From Pareuzebyella sediminis (GTDB lineage: Bacteria > Bacteroidota > Bacteroidia > Flavobacteriales > Flavobacteriaceae), in the NCBI RefSeq assembly GCF_008367235.1, contig NZ_VTZS01000001.1, forward strand, positions 992,001-1,056,000: DNA of 64,000 nucleotides. Direction: 5' to 3'. This document shows, one piece after another, positions 16,146-24,701 of the stretch; position 1 is the first letter of the stretch, and the number at the start of each line of letters is the position of its first letter. The notes below the pieces were generated by a model. The model saw nothing but the letters and a program-made list of their open reading frames with translations. It did no database searches and was not told the origin of the DNA. A program made the translations under genes and the position numbers.

Positions 16146-16961
16146 CTACTGCTCCGTGAATTTTTCAATAACCTCTTGACTAACACCTGTACTGGAGAAC
16201 CCCCCGTCGTGGAAAAGATTCTGCATCGTAACCTTACGTGTTAGATCGGAGAATAGCGTTATTGTGTAATCGGCACAATCCAATGCTGAAGCATTCCCTA
16301 ACGGAGACATTTTTTCAGCATAACTAATAAAACCATCAAACCCTTTAACACCTTGCCCCGCAGTAGTAGGGGTCGGAGATTGTGAAATGGTATTGACACG
16401 GACTTTGTTTTTTTTGCCAAAGAAATACCCAAAACTACGGGCAACGGACTCTAAATAGGCCTTATTATCGGCCATATCGTTGTAATCGGGAAAAACCCTT
16501 TGTGCCGCCATGTAAGTTAGTGCCACGATACTGCCCCATTCTTGCATAGCGTCCGCTTTATGTAGGCTTTGCATTACTTTGTGAAAAGAAAGTGCAGAGA
16601 CATCCCACCCTTTTGTTGTAAAATCATATTTTTCGTCGGTATAGGCCCTTCCCTTTCTAACGTTCACCGACATTCCGATTGCATGTAAGACAAAATCAAT
16701 CTTACCTCCTAGCAGTTCCAATGATTTAGCAACCAAATTATCCAAGTCTTCTTCACTGGTAGCATCGGCAGGAATAATCTGAGACCCCGTTTTTTTTGCC
16801 AATTCATTAATCTGGCCCAAGCGCATAGCGACAGGTGCATTGGTCAGCACGAAGGTACCACCTTCTTCGTGGACACGCTCGGCGGTTTTCCAAGCGATAG
16901 AATTCTCATCTAGAGCCCCAAAAATAATTCCTTTTTTTCCTTTCAATAAGTTGTAAGCCAT
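16146..16961 (-). CDS. fabI: Enoyl-[acyl-carrier-protein] reductase (NADH)
   Basis: A 271-residue FabI of the short-chain dehydrogenase fold. The N-terminal KGIIFGALDENSIAWKTAE binds the cofactor, and the FabI-type catalytic Tyr-x6-Lys appears as YNDMADNK at about 160-167. It reduces trans-2-enoyl-ACP in the last step of each fatty acid elongation cycle. Its own exact -7 element lies 36 bases upstream. It is a single-gene transcript between recN and the glycosyltransferase block. Confidence 0.95.
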   Translation of the reverse strand: MAYNLLKGKKGIIFGALDENSIAWKTAERVHEEGGTFVLTNAPVAMRLGQINELAKKTGSQIIPADATSEEDLDNLVAKSLELLGGKIDFVLHAIGMSVNVRKGRAYTDEKYDFTTKGWDVSALSFHKVMQSLHKADAMQEWGSIVALTYMAAQRVFPDYNDMADNKAYLESVARSFGYFFGKKNKVRVNTISQSPTPTTAGQGVKGFDGFISYAEKMSPLGNASALDCADYTITLFSDLTRKVTMQNLFHDGGFSSTGVSQEVIEKFTEQ

Positions 16962-16996
16962 ATTTACGGTATCAATTTTATTAGTTGCGGTGTGGT

Positions 16997-17025
16997 CAAA
17001 GATATTTAAAAAAGTTGGCAGACAA
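16997..17025 (-). promoter_or_regulatory. fabI promoter
   Basis: On the minus strand: TTG (17025-17023), an 18-base spacer, then TATCTTTG (17004-16997), an exact TAnnTTTG. The predicted leader is about 32 bases. Confidence 0.6.
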
Positions 17026-17119
17026 CAGAAAAAATCCGACCAAGAAGTACGCCTTACACATTTGTAAAATACCTAATACAAAATATTAGGAGTTAATGCC
17101 GGTCCACAACTAAGGAGAA

Positions 17120-18772
17120 TCAATTCAAGAGCTGCTTAGCATGGGCAATGGCGGAATCGGATAGCTGTTTACCTCCTAGCATTTCCGCAAGTTCAATAAT
17201 ACGTTCGTTTTCATCGAGTTTCTTCATTTGCGTCTTTGTAACGGCATCAGCTTCGACCTTGAACACTTTATAATGGTGATTACCTTTAGAGGCTACTTGA
17301 GGTAAATGGGTTATTGAAAAAACTTGCATATTTTTGCTCATCGCTTGCATGATATCTCCCATACTGTTAGATATTTCCCCCGAAACCCCAGTATCGATCT
17401 CATCGAACATCATGGTCGGTAAATTTTCATACTCAGCCAGTATGGCTTTTATAACTAGCATAATTCGAGACAATTCCCCACCCGAAGCCGTTTTTTTCAA
17501 TTCTCCGAAATCGGCGCCCTTGTTCGCCGAAAACAAAAATGTCAAATCATCCTTCCCATTGGTCTTGAACACGTTGGCCTGCTGTACTTCAATCTTAAAA
17601 CTAGCACTCGGCATTCCCAAAGAACCCAAGCTTTTGGATAGTTGCTCTTTTAAACGCGGTAGTACATTTCGTCTTTTGACATGAATAGTATTTGCAACAT
17701 CTTCCATGGCGTTTTTCACTACCTCCACCGCTTTCCTTTTTTCCACTATTGCACTGTCAAGACTTTCTGTCTCCGCTATCTTTTCGTCAAGTTCGTTTCT
17801 AATCGCCAAAAGCTCCGAAACAGTAGCCACACCATGCTTTTTTTGAAGATCATAAATACGTTGTAACTTGCCGTTGACATCTTCCAACAATTGGGGGTTC
17901 GCCTCTGTATTTTCATGAAAGGATTGCAATTCTGTCGCTATGTCGTCTACCTCGATTACCACTGATTGAATACGCTCGTTCAAATCAGCATATAGACCTC
18001 CAAAACCAGATAGTTTATTAGACACTTGCTTCAACTGTGCCAATAAGTTGGAAACACCTATTTGCTCATCATTAAGCAATTGAAACCCTTGAGACAAAAG
18101 TTCCATAATATTTTCGATATTGCTCAATTGCTCATACTGTTCTTCTAGTTCTTGTTGAATACCTTCCTTTAAAGGAGCTTCTTCTAGTTCTTTGAGCAGA
18201 AAAAGGTTATAATCATGCTCCTTAATTTCATCGCGCTGGCGATCAATAAGCACAGTCAATTCCTTCTCGATTTTACCATAATCACTGAAAAGGTGTCTAT
18301 AATTCTCTAGTAATTGCCTATTCCCGGCCAACGCATCGATTACCATGAATTGAAAATCATTATCGGCAAGCCGTAAAGTCTGGTGTTGCGAATGCACGTC
18401 TATAAGCCTATCGCCCAATTCAGCAAGTACGGTAAGGTTTACCGGAGAATCGTTTATGAAAGCTCTTGATTTACCGCTGGGATGAATTTCTCTTCTAATT
18501 ATGGTATGGCCTTCGTAATCAAGGTCGTTTTTTTCAAAGAAAGATTGCAAATCGTACTTACCTATTTCGAATTCAGCTTCAATGATACATTTTTCAGACT
18601 TATCTCTCAATGACGACAGATCTGCCCGTTTTCCCAGCACCAATGATAATCCTCCTAGAAGAATGGATTTACCCGCCCCGGTTTCCCCAGTAATACACGT
18701 AAAACCTTCAGAGAAGGTCACGTTCAGGTCATCGATCAAGGCATAATTTTTAATGGTAAGATGTACGAGCAC
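17120..18772 (-). CDS. recN: DNA repair protein RecN
   Basis: A 550-residue SMC-like ATPase used in double-strand break repair. The N-terminal half has Walker A GETGAGKSILLGG (about 29-41) and the segment KRADLSSLRDKSEKC. The centre is a long coiled coil. The C-terminal half has the ABC signature SGGELSRIMLVIKAIL and Walker B TMMFDEIDTGVSGE. Length is normal. It is the last gene of the bamD-rpoZ-coaBC-DUF4835 block, 56 bases after the preceding stop; a 7 of 8 -7 element in that gap (18793-18800) may give it a second promoter. Confidence 0.96.
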   Translation of the reverse strand: MLVHLTIKNYALIDDLNVTFSEGFTCITGETGAGKSILLGGLSLVLGKRADLSSLRDKSEKCIIEAEFEIGKYDLQSFFEKNDLDYEGHTIIRREIHPSGKSRAFINDSPVNLTVLAELGDRLIDVHSQHQTLRLADNDFQFMVIDALAGNRQLLENYRHLFSDYGKIEKELTVLIDRQRDEIKEHDYNLFLLKELEEAPLKEGIQQELEEQYEQLSNIENIMELLSQGFQLLNDEQIGVSNLLAQLKQVSNKLSGFGGLYADLNERIQSVVIEVDDIATELQSFHENTEANPQLLEDVNGKLQRIYDLQKKHGVATVSELLAIRNELDEKIAETESLDSAIVEKRKAVEVVKNAMEDVANTIHVKRRNVLPRLKEQLSKSLGSLGMPSASFKIEVQQANVFKTNGKDDLTFLFSANKGADFGELKKTASGGELSRIMLVIKAILAEYENLPTMMFDEIDTGVSGEISNSMGDIMQAMSKNMQVFSITHLPQVASKGNHHYKVFKVEADAVTKTQMKKLDENERIIELAEMLGGKQLSDSAIAHAKQLLN

Positions 18773-18828
18773 GGCTTAAAATTCTGTTCAGACCGTAAAG
18801 ATAATCGATAATTATATACTAGGGGATA

Positions 18829-19716
18829 TTAGTATGTAATGGCATTCCAGGTGCTTGAATACAGGGGTGCTATTCGGTTCAAAGTTTCCTTTAACTTGAC
18901 CACATCGACCTTCGGACCATCTGAAAAGATATTTTGAATCTCCTCTGATTTTGCATCGAAGAACGTTTGAATCAAAAAAGCATTGGGTCTTCTGTTCATC
19001 ATTGTCTCAAAAAGCTTCATCGTCCCTGAAATGACTTGCTTTCCGGTGCTATTATTGTCCGCTAAAATATCAAGACCTTTTCTATGATAATTATACATGG
19101 CAATACGGTATTCGCGATAGGTATTTGAAAGAAGGTTATCAACAAGTTCGAAGCGACTCCTGTCGCTATTTTGATCCCAGCCTGAGTAATTGGTTGCTTG
19201 TGCCTGAGTGGTTATCTGCTGTGCCTTTCTGAAATACTCTGTTCCACCTTCCAGTGAAAAGGTATCGGCATCGAGGCCCAAAATAATATAAACGTAATAA
19301 GAAACTACACTGACAAGATTTGATTCAAATACATTTTCGTTGAAGACCAAGGGTTGAAACTCTACATATTCGAAGTTCAGCTGATTGTCTTTATAGTTGA
19401 AAACAGGTGTCTCATAGGAGGTGTTGAATACTGGGCGAGATGATTGTATTTGTATATTTCCCTCGAATCGATTGGACTCGTACTTGGTAATCGTGATAAA
19501 CATTTGAGCGTTCACCCGTTCGTTTTCCTTATATGTGCGATTCGTCCATTTATTCTTATTCACAAAATCGTTGAGAGATCTTTCGAGGGTCTTGAAAATT
19601 TGTTGATTGGTTTGGGAGACCTGATCGGCATTGACCGTTACTACACAGTTCATTTCTTGGGACCACACCGAAAGCGCAAAAAACAATGTAGCTATTACAA
19701 TTATAAAGTTACGCAT
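18829..19716 (-). CDS. DUF4835 family exported protein
   Basis: A 295-residue protein with a signal peptide (MRNFIIVIATLFFALSVWSQ). It starts EMNCVVTVNADQVSQTNQQIF and has the internal segment LDADTFSLEGGTEYFRKAQQI, which I recognise as DUF4835, a Bacteroidota family of unknown function found between coaBC and recN. The gene overlaps coaBC by 8 bases. Its constant position after BamD and CoaBC genes might suggest an envelope role, but no motif gives an activity. Confidence 0.85.
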   Translation of the reverse strand: MRNFIIVIATLFFALSVWSQEMNCVVTVNADQVSQTNQQIFKTLERSLNDFVNKNKWTNRTYKENERVNAQMFITITKYESNRFEGNIQIQSSRPVFNTSYETPVFNYKDNQLNFEYVEFQPLVFNENVFESNLVSVVSYYVYIILGLDADTFSLEGGTEYFRKAQQITTQAQATNYSGWDQNSDRSRFELVDNLLSNTYREYRIAMYNYHRKGLDILADNNSTGKQVISGTMKLFETMMNRRPNAFLIQTFFDAKSEEIQNIFSDGPKVDVVKLKETLNRIAPLYSSTWNAITY

Positions 19717-20914
19717 GGTATTTCTTCAAAATTTCGTCAAAAATGTCTTTGGCAACATCGGCCTTCGCCTTTAATTCAAACGCCTTTATTTTTAAATTCT
19801 TATCTATGAAAGTGATTTTATTGGTCGCTTTTCCAAAACCGGCACCCTCATCATTGAGCGAATTTAAAATTATAGCATCAAGATTCTTCTTCTTGAGTTT
19901 ACCTTTTGCATTTTCCAACTCGTTTTCGGTTTCCAAGGCAAAGCCTACCAAATATTGTTTTGTCTTTTGTTCGCCTAGAGACATTAAGATATCCAAGGTC
20001 TTAACCAGTTCAATAGAGATGGCCGATTCCTTTTTCTTAATTTTATTGGATGCTACCGATTTGGGTCGGTAGTCGGCCACCGCTGCAGCACATATAACGA
20101 TATCCATATCTATATAATACCGATGTACGGCCTCGTACATTTGTTGGGCCGAAACCACCTTTTCGATTTTAAACGCCGCATGTTCAAGTACAATGGATGT
20201 AGGGCCCGAAATTAGAACAACCTCACCTCCCAGCGCCGAAGCCCTTTTTGCCAGTTCGTATCCCATTTGCCCCGAAGCATGGTTTCCGATATATCGAACC
20301 GGGTCAATAGCCTCATACGTGGGGCCGGCGGTGACCAATATTTTTATTCCGCTCAAGGGTAGCCCTTGGGAAAGGTAATTTACTATGAAATCCACAATTT
20401 CCTCAGGTTCGGCCATTCGCCCTTCCCCATGCAACCCACTGGCAAGTTCTCCTGAAGCTACGGGTATCATCACATTTCCGAAAGATTGTAGTCTTTTAAA
20501 GGAACTGCGTGTCGAGGGATGTCGATACATGTCCAAATCCATCGCCGGGGCGAAAAAAACCTTGCATTTCGCAGAAAGATAGGTCGCCAATAAAAGGTTG
20601 TCACAGGTGCCATTGGCCATTTTAGAGAGCGTATTGGCCGTAGCCGGTGCCAATACCATAATATCGGCCCAAAGTGCTAGGTCGACATGATTGTTCCAAT
20701 CTGTGGTATTTTCTTCATGCCGTGCAAAATCATGAAGAACGGGATTCTTAGAAAGTGTAGCTAGTGTGAGGGGCGAAACAAAAGAACTGGCGCTTTCAGT
20801 CATAATAACTTTGACCGTAGCACCAGCTTTTATAAATAATCGAACAAGAAAAGTCGTTTTATAAGCTGCAATTCCTCCGGTAACTCCTAAAAGGATATTC
20901 TTGCCGCTCAACAT
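19709..20914 (-). CDS. coaBC: Bifunctional phosphopantothenoylcysteine decarboxylase/phosphopantothenate-cysteine ligase
   Basis: A 401-residue fusion making 4'-phosphopantetheine. The flavin-binding CoaC half (1-175) has GVTGGIAAYKT and the His76-containing NHVDLALWADIMVLAPATANT. The CoaB half begins near 185 with VTAGPTYEAIDPVRYIGNHASGQMG and includes AAAVADYRP. Two CoaC positions differ from the E. coli-type consensus: the PAMN motif is PAMD (Asp126), and the catalytic Cys in the ACG-x4-GRM context aligns with Ser159 (ELASG then GRM). This may be a clade feature. It follows rpoZ by 6 bases. Confidence 0.95.
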   Translation of the reverse strand: MLSGKNILLGVTGGIAAYKTTFLVRLFIKAGATVKVIMTESASSFVSPLTLATLSKNPVLHDFARHEENTTDWNNHVDLALWADIMVLAPATANTLSKMANGTCDNLLLATYLSAKCKVFFAPAMDLDMYRHPSTRSSFKRLQSFGNVMIPVASGELASGLHGEGRMAEPEEIVDFIVNYLSQGLPLSGIKILVTAGPTYEAIDPVRYIGNHASGQMGYELAKRASALGGEVVLISGPTSIVLEHAAFKIEKVVSAQQMYEAVHRYYIDMDIVICAAAVADYRPKSVASNKIKKKESAISIELVKTLDILMSLGEQKTKQYLVGFALETENELENAKGKLKKKNLDAIILNSLNDEGAGFGKATNKITFIDKNLKIKAFELKAKADVAKDIFDEILKKYHA

Positions 20915-20920
20915 ACTTTT

Positions 20921-21253
20921 CTACTTATCTTTCTCTGTATTTCTATAGTAGATCTTGTCTTCCAACCACTCCTCTACAGCCAATGCATGGGGTTTTGGTA
21001 ACTTTTCATAAAATTTGGAGACCTCGATTTGTTCTTTATTCTCGAACACTTCTTCAAGACTATCGCTGTAAGTAGCGAACTCTTCTAGTTTTTCTAGGAG
21101 CTCCTTTTTGATTTCCGAGTTGATTTGCACGGCCCTTTTGGCTGCTATGGATATCGCTTCATATATGTTATCCGTTTTTTCGTCAAATTCATTTCGGTTA
21201 ACGGTTGTCGTAGAAACGGGAGCTTGTGAATTTTTAAGATCGTTCATATTCAT
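20921..21253 (-). CDS. rpoZ: RNA polymerase omega subunit (Bacteroidota type)
   Basis: A 110-residue acidic protein. The segment TDNIYEAISIAAKRAVQIN (about 28-46) corresponds to the conserved RpoZ/RPB6 helix that clamps the beta' subunit, in the divergent Bacteroidota form. The region after residue 50 is charged and predicted helical. It sits 11 bases after bamD and 6 bases before coaBC, a place comparable to the rpoZ position next to coaBC or gmk genes elsewhere. The assignment rests on this helix and the context. Confidence 0.8.
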   Translation of the reverse strand: MNMNDLKNSQAPVSTTTVNRNEFDEKTDNIYEAISIAAKRAVQINSEIKKELLEKLEEFATYSDSLEEVFENKEQIEVSKFYEKLPKPHALAVEEWLEDKIYYRNTEKDK

Positions 21254-21264
21254 GATTACACTAA

Positions 21265-22089
21265 TTATTTTGCTTCTTTTTCTTGGATAAAATCTTGTAA
21301 TTCTAGATTAACTTTTTGAATAAGTTCATCTGCCTCTTCGGTATATTTTGTATCTGGAAATTGCTTTTTTAACGCGTTATAGTCAGCCATTGCGTCTTTC
21401 AAGCGCTCTTGTTGTACTCTTTCACGACTATTAAGCGCGAACTGTGTGGCCGATTCGAACCTATAGTACATGGCATCTTCGCGGTATATCGACCCTGGAT
21501 AATCTGAAATAAAGTTATCGAAGGCAGCTACCGCCGGGGTCAAGAAAGTGAAATCGAATTCCCCAAGCTTGTTGAACTGCTTGGCAATTTCGTAAGCTTT
21601 ACGTTCCTTTTTTGTGGTCAATTCTTGGGCCATAATGTTGGCTTCTTCAAAATATTCAGAATCCGGATAGGCATTGATAAAATTCTGAAGTTTTGCCAAG
21701 GCCTTATCGGTATCGGTCTGATCAAGCGAATATTTAGGCGACAATTCAAAATAACTCTTCGCTCCATTGAAAGAGGCCTCTGCCACCTTTTCACTTTTAG
21801 GGTATGATTTTACAAAGCGTTCGAACTGATACCCCGCCATATTGTAATCCCTTCTTTTGAAATAGGTGTCGGCCAGAAAAAACTGAACACGTTCCCCTTG
21901 AGGTTTACCTACATATTTAGGGGCTATCTGCTCGAACAACCTGTTCGATCTCTTGAAATCACCTTCTTCATAATATTTCTGGGCCAATTCGTACTTGGCC
22001 TTAACGTCCTCGTTTTTCAGCACCTTTTGATACTCACTACAGGACTGAAACACAACGGCTAACAGAAGCAGGCTAAAGTATGTACGCAT
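21265..22089 (-). CDS. bamD: Outer membrane assembly lipoprotein BamD
   Basis: Read from the ATG at 22089 this is a 274-residue lipoprotein with lipobox AVVFQSC; an in-frame ATG at 22101 would add MFFK. It contains TPR-like helical repeats from about residue 30 (KYELAQKYYEEGDFKRSNRLF, then FFLADTYFKRRDYNMAGYQFERF and similar), as in BamD/ComL. BamD partners BamA in inserting beta-barrel proteins into the outer membrane. It is first in the bamD-rpoZ-coaBC-DUF4835-recN block. An exact -7 element is so close to the 22101 ATG that the downstream ATG is the better start. Confidence 0.9.
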   Translation of the reverse strand: MRTYFSLLLLAVVFQSCSEYQKVLKNEDVKAKYELAQKYYEEGDFKRSNRLFEQIAPKYVGKPQGERVQFFLADTYFKRRDYNMAGYQFERFVKSYPKSEKVAEASFNGAKSYFELSPKYSLDQTDTDKALAKLQNFINAYPDSEYFEEANIMAQELTTKKERKAYEIAKQFNKLGEFDFTFLTPAVAAFDNFISDYPGSIYREDAMYYRFESATQFALNSRERVQQERLKDAMADYNALKKQFPDTKYTEEADELIQKVNLELQDFIQEKEAK

Positions 22090-22105
22090 TTTAAAAAACA
22101 TTTTG

Positions 22106-22113
22106 CAAAATTA
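22106..22113 (-). promoter_or_regulatory. bamD proximal promoter -7 element
   Basis: Reads TAATTTTG on the minus strand, an exact TAnnTTTG, predicting a leader of about 13 bases before the ATG at 22089. A second exact match, TATATTTG, lies at 22208-22215 and could give a longer leader. Confidence 0.5.
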
Positions 22114-22207
22114 CGGATTACTTGCGGATTTAAAAAACAAAATAATAGGAACTAAAATACCATCAAAAAGCGCGCTATCTAGGCTTTTGGGTAAGATTTA
22201 ACACTTC

Positions 22208-22215
22208 CAAATATA
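22208..22215 (-). promoter_or_regulatory. bamD distal promoter -7 element
   Basis: Reads TATATTTG on the minus strand. It lies in a 257-base gap between dapA and bamD in which I see no other feature and no gene. Confidence 0.35.
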
Positions 22216-22346
22216 ATACTCACACTTTAAACCGATTCCTTTGCTATGGATAACCGTCACTTTAACGTCTCCATTTCAACAAGATAGACGCCGAAATAGT
22301 ACAACTTTAAAATTCGATAAATAGTATATGTTGAAGTGTTCGGCAA

Positions 22347-23237
22347 CTATACTCCGACCTTGACAAACGGCTTAATAAAGTTAGTTATTTGTTTTTTCAA
22401 AGTAGGTGTTGCTTCTACCAAGGGAAGCCTCACCGAAGCGTATGAAAGGTTCAAAGCTTCAAAAAGCGCCTTTATCCCTGCCGGATTCCCTTCCCTGAAA
22501 ATCAAGTCCATACCTTCTAGCAATGCATAGTGATTTTGATAGGCCACATCGACATCCCTGTCAAGACCAGCTCGGATCATTTCAGAGAATTCCGCGGGCA
22601 ACCCTTGACCCAATACGGAGATTACTCCTGAGCCACCGGCTAAAACTGTGGGAAGCGCAGTTGCGTCATCCCCCGAAATAATCAGAAAATCTTTTGGACA
22701 TTTTTTAAGAAGTTCATGTACTTGCAACAAGCTACCCGCGGCCTCTTTTATGCCAACAATGTTTTCAACTTCTGTAGCCAATCTTACCACGGTATCGGGC
22801 AGCATATTGCTACCTGTTCTACCAGGAACATTATATAGTATAATAGGTTTCGGGGAAACATTCGCTATCGCCTCAAAATGACGAAAAATACCTTCTTGGG
22901 TCGGTCTGTTATAATAGGGGGATACCGAAAGGACCGCGTCAAAATTGGTCAAGTCTAAACTTTGTAAATCATCGATGACGGCCGCCGTGTTATTTCCACC
23001 GATTCCTACTACTAAAGGTAAGCGGCCTGCATTGGCTATTGTTACGGTATCAATTATGGTTTGCTTTTCAGCTTTAGTTAGCGTGGCTGTCTCACCCGTA
23101 GTTCCAAGGACCACGAGGTAATCTACCCCGCCCTCAATACAATAATCAACAATACGGTGCAAGGCATCGATATCCAGAGATAAATCTTCCTTAAAAGGCG
23201 TAATCAAAGCCACTCCCGTACCTTTTAATTTTTCCAT
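22347..23237 (-). CDS. dapA: 4-hydroxy-tetrahydrodipicolinate synthase
   Basis: A 296-residue TIM-barrel aldolase that condenses pyruvate with aspartate semialdehyde in the lysine/diaminopimelate pathway. GTTGETATL (about 44-52) is the substrate-binding loop, YNVPGRTG includes the catalytic Tyr, and [11 protein letters not shown] holds the Schiff-base lysine at about 163. Length is normal. It follows the DUF6913 gene with no gap, so the two are cotranscribed. The dapF gene lies in another operon at 41 kb. Confidence 0.95.
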   Translation of the reverse strand: MEKLKGTGVALITPFKEDLSLDIDALHRIVDYCIEGGVDYLVVLGTTGETATLTKAEKQTIIDTVTIANAGRLPLVVGIGGNNTAAVIDDLQSLDLTNFDAVLSVSPYYNRPTQEGIFRHFEAIANVSPKPIILYNVPGRTGSNMLPDTVVRLATEVENIVGIKEAAGSLLQVHELLKKCPKDFLIISGDDATALPTVLAGGSGVISVLGQGLPAEFSEMIRAGLDRDVDVAYQNHYALLEGMDLIFREGNPAGIKALFEALNLSYASVRLPLVEATPTLKKQITNFIKPFVKVGV

Positions 23238-23768
23238 TTATATTTCGTTTAAGACCCCAAGATATTTTTTTAACTCTGTTTTGAACGTATCAAAATCGTT
23301 CAAGGGGCAATCCAAAATTAAATCATTGTAGACCTGGTCTACACCTTTAAAACCAACCCTAAACCGGGCTCGTGTCTTGATACTCATCAACTGAATCAAC
23401 AAATTCTCCTCCGTATAATAATTTACCAAGAGATCATATTCACGGCTCAAAAATTCGAGTGCATAACTATTCTCAATCTTCCCGTTCCAGCCCAAATCCT
23501 TGTCGGAAAAAACCGGTGTGGAATACGGCGAATTTTTGTCGTAATGGCCCTTATAACCAATAATTTTCACGGCATTGGGCCTCATATTGTAATCTTCAAC
23601 AAAATCATAAAATAAGTTGGCATCATCAAATTTATCAAGGTCAACTATACAGCCTATGGATGTGATACCCTTCTCTCGCTCTACAACCGGAGGGTCCTTG
23701 GCAAGCTCCTGCTTTAAAAATTTAACACCCGATTGATACTTGAACTTATCTTTTATTCCCTTGATCAT
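23238..23768 (-). CDS. DUF6913 family protein
   Basis: A 176-residue soluble protein, no signal peptide or membrane segment. I associate it with DUF6913, a Flavobacteria family regularly placed just upstream of dapA; identification is by memory of segments such as SIGCIVDLDKFDDANLFYDF and ALEFLSREYDLLVNYY. The alternating hydrophobic strands suggest an alpha/beta fold. Its stop abuts the dapA start, hinting at a link to lysine or cell wall precursor synthesis, but function is unknown. Confidence 0.65.
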   Translation of the reverse strand: MIKGIKDKFKYQSGVKFLKQELAKDPPVVEREKGITSIGCIVDLDKFDDANLFYDFVEDYNMRPNAVKIIGYKGHYDKNSPYSTPVFSDKDLGWNGKIENSYALEFLSREYDLLVNYYTEENLLIQLMSIKTRARFRVGFKGVDQVYNDLILDCPLNDFDTFKTELKKYLGVLNEI

Positions 23769-23817
23769 GTATTTTTACAATTTTAAACCACTCCTGAAAT
23801 AAAGGAACTGGGTTTTA

Positions 23818-23825
23818 CAAATGTA
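23818..23825 (-). promoter_or_regulatory. DUF6913-dapA promoter -7 element
   Basis: Reads TACATTTG on the minus strand, an exact TAnnTTTG, about 50 bases before the ATG at 23768. Confidence 0.5.
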
Positions 23826-23867
23826 AAGAATATCACCTCATATTTAAATGCTAAGATAAAACGATTT

Positions 23868-24632
23868 ATGGGTTTAAAAATAAAACATTTTGTTATATTT
23901 ATAACTATTATAAGCGGTGGCTCATGTCGCCACAACTCGACCCATCTATCGCAAATAACAAGTTCCCAAACCAGAATAGACTCGTCGCTGAGGGCTTCCG
24001 GGGCTTTTGACGAATTTATAGCTCCTTATCGTAGCAGGTTGAATGAAGTTTTGGACAGCACCCTGGCCTATGCGCCACAAACCATCACCAAAGAAGACGG
24101 ACAATTCAACACTTCGGCGGGAAACCTAATTGCCGATATCATCTTCTCGGAAGCAAACCCTATTTTTAAATCCCGTACCGGGAAAGATATCGATTTTGTG
24201 CTTTTAAATCATGGGGGTATTCGTTCTATTATTTCTAAAGGTAATGTATCGACCCGAACCGCCTTCGAAGTTATGCCTTTTGAAAATTCAATCGTGGTTG
24301 TGGCCCTGGATGGCCATGTCATTTCAGAAATGGTCGATTTTCTAAGGGATTCGGGCCAGGCCCATCCGGTTTCCGGTATTCAGATTATATTGAACAGTGA
24401 CAACATCCTTAACTCGTTTATGATTCAAGGAAAACCCTTGGATTTGACCCGAACTTATAATGTAGCGACATCAAATTATTTGGTTACTGGAGGAGACAAT
24501 ATGACTTTTTTCAAAAAAGCCAAAAGCATTATGGACACCGACTATTTTATTCGGAACGCCATTATTGATTACTTTAAGAAAGTCGACACGCTTTCGACGG
24601 TTGTCGATGATCGGTTTATTAAGCTCCATTAA
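23868..24632 (+). CDS. 5'-nucleotidase C-terminal domain lipoprotein
   Basis: A 254-residue exported lipoprotein (lipobox SGGSC). The body is the 5'-nucleotidase C-terminal, nucleoside-binding domain: NTSAGNLIADIIFSEA near 85-100, LLNHGGIRS at about 122 and FEVMPFENSIVVVALDG at about 143. There is no metal-binding domain, which is supplied by the next gene 69 bases downstream. The two together would make a complete periplasmic nucleotidase, in reversed gene order compared with the usual single polypeptide. A signal on both proteins argues against a simple frameshift. Confidence 0.88.
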   Translation: MGLKIKHFVIFITIISGGSCRHNSTHLSQITSSQTRIDSSLRASGAFDEFIAPYRSRLNEVLDSTLAYAPQTITKEDGQFNTSAGNLIADIIFSEANPIFKSRTGKDIDFVLLNHGGIRSIISKGNVSTRTAFEVMPFENSIVVVALDGHVISEMVDFLRDSGQAHPVSGIQIILNSDNILNSFMIQGKPLDLTRTYNVATSNYLVTGGDNMTFFKKAKSIMDTDYFIRNAIIDYFKKVDTLSTVVDDRFIKLH

Positions 24633-24701
24633 GATGTAGGATCAATTATATTCGGTTGACCCCTCTTACGTTCGGATCAACACTTCGTTTAAATTAAAAA
24701 T

